A stretch of 64,000 nucleotides of DNA, taken from assembly GCA_963810485.1 (NCBI GenBank), contig CAWENQ010000006.1, positions 156,245-220,244 of the forward strand, read 5' to 3'. The position numbers and the translations under genes were made by a program. Shown here one piece after another: positions 43,384 through 52,907 of this stretch (position 1 is its first letter; every line of letters starts with the position of its first letter). The notes beneath the pieces are model-generated. The model had not been told where the DNA came from and did no database searches. It saw only the letters and a list, made by a program, of their open reading frames with translations. The stretch is from DATKFM01 sp963810485 (GTDB taxonomy: Bacteria; Pseudomonadota; Alphaproteobacteria; Dongiales; Dongiaceae).

Positions 43384-44559
43384 ATGAGCGACCAGAAAGA
43401 CGTCATCAGCGTCCTCGCACCACATGCGACGATCAAGCAGGTTTCCCGGCGAGCGTTCCTCGCGGGCGCAACCGCAACGGTCGCGGGTGGCTCGCTCATC
43501 CTTACCGGGTGCGGCGAAGACGAGGCACCCACCACCGGCGGCACCACGTCGTCGAGCGGCCCGCTGGAAGACCAGATCAACATGTACACCTGGGGCGCGT
43601 ACGACTACCCCAAGGTGATGAAGGAATTCACGGCGGAGTTTGGCCCAGAGCTGAAACTCAGTTCCTACGACTCGAACGAACAGATGATTTCGAAGTTGGT
43701 AGCGACAAAAGGCACGTCTGGCTTCGACATCGTCGTACCCACCGGGGTCTTCATTCCCCAGATGGTTCAGGCCGAGCTGCTCGAACCACTGGATCTGGCT
43801 CGTATCCCCAACTTCGAGAACATAGGCGAGGAGTACCGCGACCAAGCTTGGGACCCGGGCAACGCCTACTCAGTTCCCAAGGCATGGGGAACCACCGGGT
43901 ACGTCTACGACAAGACCAAGGTCACTCGCCCCATGGAGACGTGGCAGGACTTCTTCGACGCAGCGGCGGATGAGGCGAGTGGTCAGACGTCCATGCTCGC
44001 CGATCCCAACGAAGTCATCGGTGCCTACTTCTGGGCGAACGATGAAGACTGGAACACCACTGACACCGCAGCTCTCGACGCGTGCGAGGACTACCTGATC
44101 GACAACATCGCCCCGCACATCAAGGCATTCGAGTCCTACCCCGGCACTAACGGCATCCCGCAGGGCTCGTACTACCTCTGCCAGGCCTGGAACGGTGACG
44201 GGCGGCAGGGAATCATAGATTCCGATAGCGACAATTGGGTGTGGGTGTTCCCATCACCTCGGAGTGAGCTCTGGATGGACAACTGGTGCATCCCCACGGG
44301 CGCACCCAACCCCAACGCAGCCTACGAGTGGATTAACTACAACCTTGACCCAGAGGTGTCGCTGGAGACTCTCAGTTGGGTGGGTTACCACACCGCGGTG
44401 GCCGGCATCGAGCCTGCTGCAGAAAAAGCCGGTATCGAACGGCTCGACATGATTTTCTTCACCCCGGAACAGGTCGCGACGATGAATGCCGGTGAGGTCA
44501 ACGACAGCCAGACCCGCAGAGTAGAAATCTTCAACAACGTAAAGGCTGCGGCGGTCTAG
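43384..44559 (+). CDS. potD: Spermidine/putrescine-type substrate-binding lipoprotein PotD
   Basis: A 391-residue binding protein. A twin-arginine signal (SRRAFLAGA, Arg22-Arg23) precedes a lipobox LTGC with Cys43, so it should be exported folded and lipid-anchored. The mature part has INMYTWGAYDYPKVMKEF, KLSSYDSNEQMISKLVATKG and FDIVVPTGVFIPQMV, typical of the PotD/PotF group. The real ligand may be a polyamine or a related compound. A purine-rich ribosome binding site (AAAGGAAAGAGAG) precedes the ATG. Confidence 0.92.
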   Translation: MSDQKDVISVLAPHATIKQVSRRAFLAGATATVAGGSLILTGCGEDEAPTTGGTTSSSGPLEDQINMYTWGAYDYPKVMKEFTAEFGPELKLSSYDSNEQMISKLVATKGTSGFDIVVPTGVFIPQMVQAELLEPLDLARIPNFENIGEEYRDQAWDPGNAYSVPKAWGTTGYVYDKTKVTRPMETWQDFFDAAADEASGQTSMLADPNEVIGAYFWANDEDWNTTDTAALDACEDYLIDNIAPHIKAFESYPGTNGIPQGSYYLCQAWNGDGRQGIIDSDSDNWVWVFPSPRSELWMDNWCIPTGAPNPNAAYEWINYNLDPEVSLETLSWVGYHTAVAGIEPAAEKAGIERLDMIFFTPEQVATMNAGEVNDSQTRRVEIFNNVKAAAV

Positions 44560-44565
44560 TCAGTC

Positions 44566-45533
44566 GTGACCCTCGCACCAGAAGCCACGGACGTAAGTCC
44601 TTCGGAGCCGACTCCACCCCAGGCGCGTCGGACCCAGGGCGACGTCGCTCGTGGGTCCCTAAGTGGGCGCTTGCCGCACCCGCCTGGGTTTGGTTCGTGG
44701 TCTTCTTTGCTGCTCCCGTAGCGCTCATCATCTATTACAGCTTCGGGTACAAGCCAGGCATCTTCGGGACCGTGGCGACCGACAAGTTGTCCTTCGACCG
44801 GTATGTGGAAGCATTCAACCCGAACTACACGCCGATCTTCCGAAACACCCTAGAGATCTCGATCCTTGGAACGTTTCTGTGCTTGGTGATCGGCCTGCCC
44901 TTCGCGTACTGGCTCGCCGTCAAGGTCCAACCCAAGTGGCGCGGTCTGCTGCTCGGTTTGGTGTTGGTGCCCTTCTGGACGAATTTCCTCGTGCGCACCA
45001 TCGGCTGGCAAATCATTCTCGCGCCCGATGGTTTCCTTTCGGGGTTCCTGCAAGACATCAAAGTGTTGGAGACCCCGCTGGGAATCGACAAGACGCGATG
45101 GGCTGTCCAGGTTGGGGTCGTGTACAACTATCTCCCACTCATGATCCTGCCGCTGTTCGTTGCTTTCGACCGGTTGGATTCGACGCTCAGAGAAGCCAGC
45201 AAAGACTTGTACGCGAGCCGGTGGGCAACCTTCCGGCAGGTCAGCCTTCCGTTGGCGATGCCCGGCGTGATTGCGGGCTTGCTCCTGGTGTTCATCCCGT
45301 TGATGGGCGACTACATCACGGCGCAGTTGTTGGGCGGAACGAAGGGAACCATGATCGGTGTGCTGGTTGCCGACATGTTCAACAGTGCACAGAACTGGGC
45401 GCTTGGCTCGGCAACCGCTGTCATTCTCATCGGATTCATTTTGGGAACAACCGCAGTCTTTGGACTCATCGGCTGGATTATCCAGTCCATTGTTCGCAGC
45501 CGCCGCCGCATCGACATTGAAGGTGCACTGTGA
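44566..45533 (+). CDS. potB: ABC transporter permease PotB, probably frameshifted near its start
   Basis: The permease has six predicted helices and the EAA loop LREASKDLYASRWATFRQVSLP that docks with the ATPase. Family similarity extends upstream through SWVPKWALAAPAWVWFVVFF, but in that frame there is no start codon after the potD stop. A GTG at 44566, seven bases after the potD stop, starts another frame that would join with a one-base change near 44640. A start at the GTG at 44697 would remove most of the first transmembrane helix. The stop overlaps the potC start by four bases. Confidence 0.88.
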
Positions 45534-46393
45534 GTACCGAGGTCGGTAAGCCGCCGCGAGACTGGATGGCGCCGCTGCTTCGCGGCTGGGGGGTGATTGT
45601 CTTCCTCTTCCTCTTTGCGCCCATCTTCATCATCGTCATCTACTCGTTCAACACTGGCCGCTTGCTCGTGTCATGGAACGGATTTGGCTTCACTGGATAT
45701 CAAGCGGTCTGGCAGGACGAATCAATCAGGAACGCGCTTTGGATGTCTCTTCGGGTGGCTGTGCTTTCCGCGGTATTTGCGACGGTTATCGGGACGCTCG
45801 CTGGAGTAGCTCTGGCCCGTCGACCGGGTAAGTGGACCTACGGCTTCCTGGCGTTGGTCGCCCTGGTCCTCGTCACTCCCGAAATCGTCGACGCGGTGGC
45901 TCTGCTTCCGTGGTTTGTCTGGCTGGGCGGGGATGCCGGTATTGGACTCTTCAACAACGGGTTGGTTCGCCTAACCATTGGAACTGGCATCTTCGCAACT
46001 GCCGTTGTGGCGCTCATCATTCGCGCTCGAATGAGTGGACTCGATGAGTCCTTGGAGGAGTCAGCAGCAGATCTGTACGCAAGCCCGTGGAACCGCTTCC
46101 GTCAAATTACCCTTCCGCTCATGGCGCCTGCAGTAATTGCCGCCGCACTCCTGGCCTTTACCTTGAGCCTGGACAACACCATCATCGCTTCGTTCATCTC
46201 AGTGGCTGGCTCGGATACGCTGCCGATATACATCTTCTCGGCGACCCGTTCCGGCCTAAGGCCAGACATTGCCTCTGTTTCCACGATTCTGTTGGTGCTC
46301 ACGCTGCTTGCCATCGCCTTGGTTGCAGTTGTGTTGCGCAGTAGCGGCGACTCGTCGACGCAGATCACTCAGACGATGACCGGTACCGGATAA
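45530..46393 (+). CDS. potC: ABC transporter permease PotC
   Basis: A 287-residue inner-membrane permease with about six helices (VIVFLFLFAPIFIIVIYSF onward) and the conserved cytoplasmic loop LEESAADLYASPWNRFRQIT. With PotB it forms the channel of the polyamine-type importer driven by PotA and fed by PotD. The GTG start is inside the potB stop (GTGA), so the two permeases are co-translated. A strong terminator stem follows the stop by 38 bases. Confidence 0.93.
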   Translation: MSTEVGKPPRDWMAPLLRGWGVIVFLFLFAPIFIIVIYSFNTGRLLVSWNGFGFTGYQAVWQDESIRNALWMSLRVAVLSAVFATVIGTLAGVALARRPGKWTYGFLALVALVLVTPEIVDAVALLPWFVWLGGDAGIGLFNNGLVRLTIGTGIFATAVVALIIRARMSGLDESLEESAADLYASPWNRFRQITLPLMAPAVIAAALLAFTLSLDNTIIASFISVAGSDTLPIYIFSATRSGLRPDIASVSTILLVLTLLAIALVAVVLRSSGDSSTQITQTMTGTG

Positions 46394-46431
46394 CACCCGT
46401 CGCGATTGCGGTCATGCAGGAGTGGGGTGAG

Positions 46432-46478
46432 GTTGAGAAGGTGCCCCAGGCACGATCTCCCTGGGGCACCTTCTCAAC
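46432..46478. terminator. Intrinsic terminator with perfect 18-bp stem, bidirectional
   Basis: GTTGAGAAGGTGCCCCAG (46432-46449) pairs without mismatch with CTGGGGCACCTTCTCAAC (46461-46478) over an 11-base loop. It lies between potC and the convergent clostripain-family gene. The T-run is weak, as is common for actinobacterial terminators. Confidence 0.8.
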
Positions 46479-46490
46479 AATGACGACGAA

Positions 46491-47682
46491 CTAGGGGACG
46501 AAGGCGTTCAGGAATTCGTCCCAGCTGGTTGTCTGAGCGAAGTCCAACGTCCGGTAGTACGGCGAAGTCAATCTTTTGGTTCTTCGCGGCTGGACCGTAA
46601 ATCGTGATTCCGTGCGACCCGGCGTAACTGGCTCACGTGACGTTCGTGAAGCACCACACTTGAGAAGGCATTCATCACCGCTGTGCCACGTGCACGGATC
46701 GTTGCATCGGTGACCTTCGCGTTGATTCTGGAAGCAAGGTCGTACAAGTCCTTGTCCATTGGGGCCTGCCAATACGACCGTGTGGCACCGAACGCGTTCG
46801 TGTAGGCCTTCTTGTTGGCAGCCAAGGCCGTTTCTTAAGGCCGTACCCCATTGGTCGACAGCGGTCAGCAACGTATTGAGCCGACTGTCAACCGCCATCG
46901 CCGACCACGTCTTGTCGTTGACGGTTGATGCGCTTGAGTTGATCGCCAACTGGTCGGCGGACATGTTCGGATTAGCCTTGAGCTGGTTGAGGAAGACGTC
47001 GTACTCAAGCCCGTCCCAACCCACATACTCCTGCGAACCCGTCAAAGCGGTCGCACGGTTCTGCCAGAGCTTGAGAATCTCGATAGAAGCCATGTTGCAG
47101 CCGTCGTAGCCCGACCACGTCGATGAATCCAAGGGACGGTATCGCCGACTTGGTCTCGCCGTAGTCGAGCGTGTCATTGTTCGTGTCGTCCTCCATGACC
47201 CATCCAGGGTGCCAGCTCCACCCATGTCCCCAGAAGTACAGGGCGTAGTGGTCTGCCGGGTAGTTGGCCTTGCTCCATGACACGAAGTCGGTGAGGGTCT
47301 GCGGATTACCCATGTTGCGCTCGCCCCAGTCGGCGACCGCTCCGGCGGCGTCAGCAACCATTCCCTGTGTGACATGGAAGAGCTTGGTGGTCTGCCAGTT
47401 GCCACGGCTGGTGTCGTATCCAGGCCCTCGGTCCGCCAAAGCGACGATCTGCACGTCGGCGTTCGAACCGGCCATTCCAAGTTCTTGTTCGAGGTCCTTG
47501 ACCACGTAATCCTCAAGGTCGTTGTCGCCTGAGATGTAGACCATCACGGTCCATTTCGCGGCGGCAGCCTTGGCGGGTGGAGCACCACTGACCAGCCCGC
47601 CAGCACGAGCCCGAAGGCAAGCAGGACAGTCAGGGTGCGGAGCGGATGGAAGTGCAAGGACGGATAGCGACATCGTGCGCAT
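46491..47682 (-). pseudogene. Clostripain family (C11) cysteine peptidase, multiply frameshifted
   Basis: The pieces match the intact paralog at 61657-62859 almost throughout: WTVMVYISGDNDLEDYVVKD, YALYFWGHGWSWHPGWVM with catalytic His, and YDGCNMASIEIL with catalytic Cys. They lie in different frames. Breaks fall in the signal peptide (the hydrophobic LRTLTVLLAFGLVLAGW is out of frame near 47640), near 47125, near 46830, near 46605 and near 46560. Five breaks in about 1.2 kb could be decay of a redundant copy or sequencing indels. I set the start at the ATG at 47682, after AAGGGGAA. Confidence 0.82.
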
Positions 47683-47811
47683 TGCGTTCCCCTTCATCTC
47701 AGCCCCCGTCGGACGACCGTGATCGGAGCATGGCACTGCCGAGTCGAATGATCAACAGCGACACGCGACTCGTTTGACGCTGGCTGGGGCTCTAAGGGAA
47801 CTGCGGAGGCT

Positions 47812-49488
47812 CTAGAGAAAGTAGAGCCGGTTGAGACTCACCGACTCGGCCGGGTTTGCGTGTAGTTCCTCGTCGTTGAAGGTCACACGCGCACCGTCTG
47901 CGTCCACGCGGGTCGTGCCGATGGTGGCGTTGAGCACCATGGAATGAAGACCGACATCTCGACAGTTCTTCACTGCGACATGGCGGCGTCGAGTCTTCGA
48001 AAGGTCGGTATCGAACGCACCGCTGACGAACGCCACGGCTAGCTCGGCGGGGGCGGCGCCATGAGACCCGAACTGCGGGCCGAACACCAAGGGCTCCGCT
48101 CGGTCGACGCTCGCGTTCGGATCGCCGGTGACCCCCCAGGCCGGATACCCAGACTTCAGTACCAGGTATGGCTTAGCGCCGAACCAAGCGGGATCCCACA
48201 GGACGATGTCTGCCAGCTTGCCGACCTCCAACGAACCGACCTCGTGCGCGAGTCCGTGGGCAATCGCTGGATTGATGGTGAGCTTGGCGATGTACTGCAG
48301 CACTCGACCGTTGTCGTGCTTGTCGGTATCTGTGGTGAGTGGGCCGCGGTCACGTTTGTTCTTAGCGGCCATCGCGAAGGTGCGCTTGACGGTCTCGCCG
48401 GCGCGACCCATCCCTTGCGCGTCCGATGAGGTGATCGGTATGACGCCGAGGTCGTGGAGCACATCCTCGGCTGCCATGGTTGCTCCGCGAATGCGGTCGT
48501 GAGCCATCGCGACGTCGGTTGGAAGGTCTCGTTTGAGTCCGTGGCTGGCCATAATCATGTCGAGATGCTCAGCGACGGCATCGCGACCGTAGGGCAGCGT
48601 TGGGTTGGTCGAGGACCCAATGACGTTCGGCACGCCAGCCAACGTCAGCACATCGGGGACGTGTCCACCTCCGCATCCCTCGACGTGGAACGCGTGGATC
48701 GTTCTGCCCGCGATGACGGCAAGCGTGTCGGACGCGGAGAGGCTCTCGTTCAGTCCATCGGTATGCACGGCCACTTGGACGTCATACTCGTCGGCTACGC
48801 GCAGCGCGGTGTCCAGCGCTCGTCCGTGAGCGCCGGTGTCTTCGTGAACCTTGAACCCGCAGACGCCACCCTCCTCGAGTGCCTCTACGAGCGGCGCTGT
48901 CGACAGAGGCGGACCCGCGTCCGAGGAATCCAATGTTGACCGGCCAGTCGTCGAACGCTTGCAACGTGGTGCGAAGCGCCCAGGGGGAGTTGACTCCAAC
49001 TCCCCAAACCGGTCCGAACTCTTGGCCGATGATGGTGGTGACACCTGAAGACAGAGCGGCCTCCATGATGCGCGGTGACATGGTGTGGACGTGAGTGTCG
49101 ATGGCACCAGCTGTTGCGATGAGTCCTTCGCCGCTAATGACGGCGGTGCCCGGTTCCGACCACGACGTCAACGTCGTCGAGCGTGTGCGGGTTGCCGGCT
49201 CGTCCGATCGCGCAGATTCGGCCTTCGCGAATCCCGATGGAGGCTTTGCGCACTCCCGAGCACGGCATCGAGGACAACCACGTTCGAAATGACGACATCG
49301 CAGGTCTCCCGAACGGTGGCGGCCTGCAGGTGCATCCCGTCGCGTGCTGATTTCCCAAAGCCCATAAGGAACTCATCGCCCGGCTCTTGGGAGTCCTGCA
49401 TGACCTCGATGACGAGACCGGTGTCGGCCAGGTTGATCCGGTCCCCAGTCGTGGGTCCGTAGATCCCGGCGTACTCGGAGCGCTTCAC
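47812..49488 (-). CDS. ureC: Urease subunit alpha, frameshifted
   Basis: UreC holds the dinickel site that splits urea to ammonia and carbamate. The GTG at 49488 after TAGGAG starts VKRSEYAGIYGPTTGDRINL. One-base breaks near 49255, 49160 and 48910 split it into four frames: the N-terminus, RKASIGIREGRICAIGR, GAIDTHVHTMSP with two nickel His, and the rest. The metal-bridging Lys is in CGFKVHEDTG and the substrate His in VHTDGLNES. HAFHVEGCGGGHVPD is conserved. The mobile-flap C-H-H of most ureases is S-H-G here (MASHGL), keeping the catalytic His. No accessory genes lie downstream. Confidence 0.88.
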
Positions 49489-49498
49489 TCCGATTCTC

Positions 49499-50183
49499 CT
49501 ACACCGAGGAAGCCCGTCGCCCGCGCGCCTTGCAAGCGCTCTGTTCCTTTGCACCGGGTGCGTCGAGTGGGCCGTCGACCAGACCGGAGAATCCGATGAT
49601 GGTTCGCGCACCGCCGATGGGCGTCAACGACACCGTCGTATGAGTGTGAGGGTCGAAGCGGACCGTGGACCCGGACGCGATCGCAAGGCGGGTGCCGTAG
49701 GCGGCCGCTCGGTCGAATCGGAGACGAGGATTGACTTCGAAGAAGTGGAAGTGCGAGGTGACACTGATCGGCACATCGGAGGTGTTCTCCACCTCGACCT
49801 GTGTGCTCGCGATCGGCTCGGCGCCGATGTTTTCTGCAGATGACGACACCGCCCCGGGAGCATGCGCACCCAATGAAGCGCCAGCGATCGGCTCGGGCAC
49901 CACGACGAGTCGGCTACCGTCGTCGAAGACCGCCTCCACCCAGACCTCGGTGACGACATCGCCGACACCGGGGAGGACTTCGTCCGACGCTCAGCGCGTT
50001 GCGTCCGGCCTCGACCGCCTCGACTAGGCGTGCACCATCGCGCGCTGCCTCGCAGACGGTGTCGCTGATCAGCGCGGTTGCCTCGGGCACGTTGAGAAGT
50101 AGCCCGCGATCACGTCGCGTCCGAGCCAGTTGAGCCGCACTGAAGATGAGCAGTCGGTCGCGTTCAGTGGGGGTGAGCCGCAT
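49499..50183 (-). CDS. ureAB: Fused urease subunits gamma and beta, frameshifted
   Basis: The ATG at 50183 opens a gamma-subunit domain, MRLTPTERDRLLIFSAAQLA to LNVPEATALISDTVCEAARD. A one-base break near 49990 precedes VLPGVGDVVTEVWVEAVFDD, the end of gamma. That runs straight on into the beta domain, where VEVENTSDVPISVTSHFHFF and VNPRLRFDRAAAYGTRLAIA are diagnostic, to a stop at 49499. Gamma and beta are therefore one polypeptide, as in Helicobacter UreA and some actinobacteria. The ureC start follows 10 bases later. Confidence 0.87.
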
Positions 50184-50301
50184 GGACCGATCATGCCGCA
50201 CCTGCTGAACCGAGTCTCTCGTGGACGCCTTCTCGCTCGAAGTGGGTCAACAGCCCCGGTTTCGGTGGCTGTCTCTATGCTCGCCTATGCGTATTGCGCC
50301 C

Positions 50302-50375
50302 GGGGCGGTAGCTCAGCCGGTTAGAGCAGCGGACTCATAATCCGTCGGTCGTGGGTTCGAGCCCCACCCGCCCCA
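50302..50375 (+). tRNA. tRNA with CAT anticodon, probably elongator tRNA-Met
   Basis: A complete cloverleaf fits: acceptor GGGGCGG (50302-50308) with CCGCCCC (50368-50374), D-stem GCTC/GAGC, anticodon stem GCGGA/TCCGT with loop CTCATAA, and T-stem GTGGG/CCCAC with loop TTCGAGC. The anticodon CAT is at 50336-50338. The discriminator is A and no CCA is encoded. CAT could also mean tRNA-Ile with lysidine; the anticodon arm resembles elongator Met of Actinobacteria. Confidence 0.9.
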
Positions 50376-50410
50376 CGCAGAGGTCGGGGGATGTCTCGGA
50401 GCATCGCGGA

Positions 50411-50965
50411 TTAATTGCCGGGTCCCCCAGGTTCGGACTTGACCTTGTCGAGGATCCTGTTGAGGAACCACTTAGCAGATTGTTTTCTTGCATGCGGTTG
50501 GTCGCTGGCGGTGTTTTCCAGCTGGTGCTGCCACACAGCTCTCGCGATTTTTTCTATTTCCTCGTCGGTCAGTGGCATGTCTTCCTCGTCTCCGACAGTG
50601 AACTGGACTCCGTAGTAACGGGACCATCCCTGATAGGTGTGTCCCCATTCGTTCTCTGGGAAACCCAGTGAAACAACACCGGTTGTCCTTGGCCCTTTCA
50701 CGTCGACTGACGCGATCTTCCCGTTGCCCATGGACAGGGCCGCGTGCCCATGGGTGTCAGACGTCCACCAAACCCAAGCACCACGCGGTGGATCGTCGGA
50801 ACGCATTTCATGAGCTTCTTTCACGACGCGAACGCCATGGTTGGCATCGTCACATCCCACTGGGGGCAATTCCGTGGCATGCCAGGTATGTTCCAAACAG
50901 CGACCTTCATCTTCGGGCTTGTTTGACAGAAACCAATCGATCCGCTCTTTAGGGCCACGCACCAT
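50411..50965 (-). CDS. Putative Cys-His (NlpC/P60- or CHAP-like) peptidase
   Basis: A 184-residue protein without a clear signal peptide. Cys23 in EGRCLEHTWHA and His in SDTHGHAALSMGNGKIASVD are spaced and surrounded like the catalytic pair of NlpC/P60 or CHAP amidases (the HAAL strand and SVD). SRYYGVQF closes the fold, and a helical tail of about 55 residues follows. Such proteins occur in actinobacterial phages and cell-wall turnover systems. The family call rests on motif pattern only. It is located just beyond a tRNA gene. Confidence 0.5.
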   Translation of the reverse strand: MVRGPKERIDWFLSNKPEDEGRCLEHTWHATELPPVGCDDANHGVRVVKEAHEMRSDDPPRGAWVWWTSDTHGHAALSMGNGKIASVDVKGPRTTGVVSLGFPENEWGHTYQGWSRYYGVQFTVGDEEDMPLTDEEIEKIARAVWQHQLENTASDQPHARKQSAKWFLNRILDKVKSEPGGPGN

Positions 50966-51335
50966 GCTGGACCTCCAGGCTTGGCATTGCGGGTCCCGCC
51001 CATTGGTCCTGTTCTATCCCGAAGGCCTCCGCACGACAAGCCCCGCAACCCGTACGCATCGACTTGGGTGCCTTCTTTCGCGGTTGCCTGTGTGACGGAG
51101 ATGGTGAGACCGCGCCACTGCTCAGTGCACGCTGGCGCTGCGTACGCGTGGACGGGTGGGAATGCGCACGGGAGGCGTTGGATGGCACCACTTAGGTCAG
51201 GCCCAATCGAGATATCACGCCAGGTCAGCGGATATCAGACGTGCAGGAAGAAAGATCCTTTTTGGTTGTATCTCTCGATGAGGCCTGATTCATCAAGAGC
51301 CACTGTCGGTTCAAGTGTTTTAGTCCGTGGAAGCG
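50966..51335. other. Intergenic region without a confident gene
   Basis: Several short overlapping frames exist on both strands but none has a recognisable domain or a good ribosome binding site. The gap lies between two minus-strand genes. A protein-like minus-strand run around 51000-51200 (VDAYGLRGLSCGGLRD) could be an extension or a broken upstream part of the Cys-His peptidase gene. Confidence 0.3.
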
Positions 51336-52586
51336 CTAGCGAAGTTTGAACGCGAGTCCGTTTGTCATTTCTCGCTCATACCTGCCCGTGGACGTATCGA
51401 ACCCATACAAGTCACGCCGGGTCCAGTTGTCTGCCCTGCTACGCGTATACATGGTGGTCGAGCCGCCACCGTCCAACTCGTACGCTCGCCAGAGCCCAAG
51501 TTTGCGGGCAACGGAGGCGGCCATAGCGAGACCCAAACCGCCTTGGCGTAACCCGGGTCCAGAGAAGTATTTGCCCGGGACGATGAATGTCCGCCATGCA
51601 CCAGCCTTGTTCCAACCCACAATGGTGCGCGGCCGAGCAGCCTTCGATTCATACGCGTCGCAGCCGAGCGGTGCAGCGACGCCTCGTTCAATCAGCGGAA
51701 GTCCGCGACCGATCGCCGTCCGGAGCTTGTGACCGTTGTTCGTAGTCTGTCGAAGGTTGACGCGTACCCGGTCACCGACATGCGCATTGGCAGCAACCGG
51801 CACGAGCCGACGCGGGAATGCCAGCACCCTGCTCCCGTTCCCGACGGGATTGCCCCGCTTACCAGCGTTCTGGGCCGGCGTGCGAAGTTCCCTAATCTTG
51901 TTGTGCTCGTTCAGGACCCATTCAGCTCGCCCGGCGGGCCGCGGTGTGGCGCTACTTGCGTTCCAGTCACGGGTGTAGAGCGTGACCCCATCAGCACGGA
52001 CGCGTTGCCAGTTGACGGCAGCAATATCGATCGCGTGGTGATTGCCACGTCGTATGCTTCCGCGAATCCCCATGGTTCCGCCAAAGGGTCTGAACTTCAT
52101 GTCGATTCCCACGACGCGTCGGCGGGTTTGATCTGCCCTGATGACGCGCCCCTTTTTCACCATTGGGCCGCGTGCCATCTCGAGGGTTGTACCCCGAATC
52201 GTCGGAGTCAAGAAGAAGTCTCCGTTGATACCTGAGACAGCGCGAGGTTGTTGACGCTGCACCATCTGGCCGGTCTTTGTTCTCGTCCCTATCTTGGCTC
52301 TGAGCAATGTGGGGTATGCGTTCTGTGCATAGACACCCAACACGACTTTCGCGCTCTGGTCGTAGGTTGTGCCGACGGGATAGTTGACGCTTGCTGCATA
52401 GCGGCGCAGCATGCTGCGTCCTGCGAACGGCTGCTTGCTCTTGAAGGCCAACTTCTTTACGCCGACATGACAGGCCGCCTTGGCGGATGCGGCCGTCGGT
52501 GACTCGACGGCAACCATTCCCGCCATCACTACCACCACTGTGATGAACAGCGCTATTTGGTTGCGGGCATGGATTTCTCGTGCCAT
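51336..52586 (-). CDS. Phosphodiester glycosidase (NAGPA) family secreted protein
   Basis: A 416-residue protein with an N-terminal signal peptide (ALFITVVVVMAGMVAVE, then SPTAASAKA). The NAGPA/DUF2233 signature is clear: SGINGDFFL near residue 120, GRGLPLIERG, and ELDGGGSTTMY near residue 385. Family members hydrolyse GlcNAc-phosphodiester bonds or act on cell-wall glycopolymers; some are found with exopolysaccharide. Here it is likely secreted. The preceding gap on its 5' side separates it from a divergent flavoprotein gene. Confidence 0.86.
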   Translation of the reverse strand: MAREIHARNQIALFITVVVVMAGMVAVESPTAASAKAACHVGVKKLAFKSKQPFAGRSMLRRYAASVNYPVGTTYDQSAKVVLGVYAQNAYPTLLRAKIGTRTKTGQMVQRQQPRAVSGINGDFFLTPTIRGTTLEMARGPMVKKGRVIRADQTRRRVVGIDMKFRPFGGTMGIRGSIRRGNHHAIDIAAVNWQRVRADGVTLYTRDWNASSATPRPAGRAEWVLNEHNKIRELRTPAQNAGKRGNPVGNGSRVLAFPRRLVPVAANAHVGDRVRVNLRQTTNNGHKLRTAIGRGLPLIERGVAAPLGCDAYESKAARPRTIVGWNKAGAWRTFIVPGKYFSGPGLRQGGLGLAMAASVARKLGLWRAYELDGGGSTTMYTRSRADNWTRRDLYGFDTSTGRYEREMTNGLAFKLR

Positions 52587-52907
52587 CGATTCCCCCTACT
52601 GAGACTTGACGCGTCCTCAGTCAGGTTCCGCAAAGTAGCAAGAATCAAACGTGCTGCGTTCAGATGGCTGCATTTGTTCATCTTTGTTTACGTCGAGGGA
52701 AATGCTCGTAACTGCGCGTGACGATGAAAGATCTTGGAATCGTCCAATTTCGCGAGCGAAATCATGATCTTGGTACCTTGCGACGGACTCGGACCGTTCG
52801 CTCATCACCGCTGGACGAACATGGCCCAGAGCCAACACATACGTCTGGCAAGATTTACTCGGTTCGGCCGACGAGTGCGAGTGTGCGTGCGCAGAGCAGA
52901 GGTTGTC
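52587..52907. other. Divergent intergenic region
   Basis: This gap of about 320 bases separates the minus-strand glycosidase gene from the plus-strand flavoprotein gene. It contains a small palindrome, ATTTCGCGAGCGAAAT, near 52748-52763, a possible operator. Overlapping short frames on both strands are not convincing. Confidence 0.35.

Noticed and set aside
44697..45533. GTG at 44697 as the potB start
   Set aside because: It would remove most of the first transmembrane helix; similarity extends upstream in the same frame and is best explained by a frameshift after a GTG at 44566.
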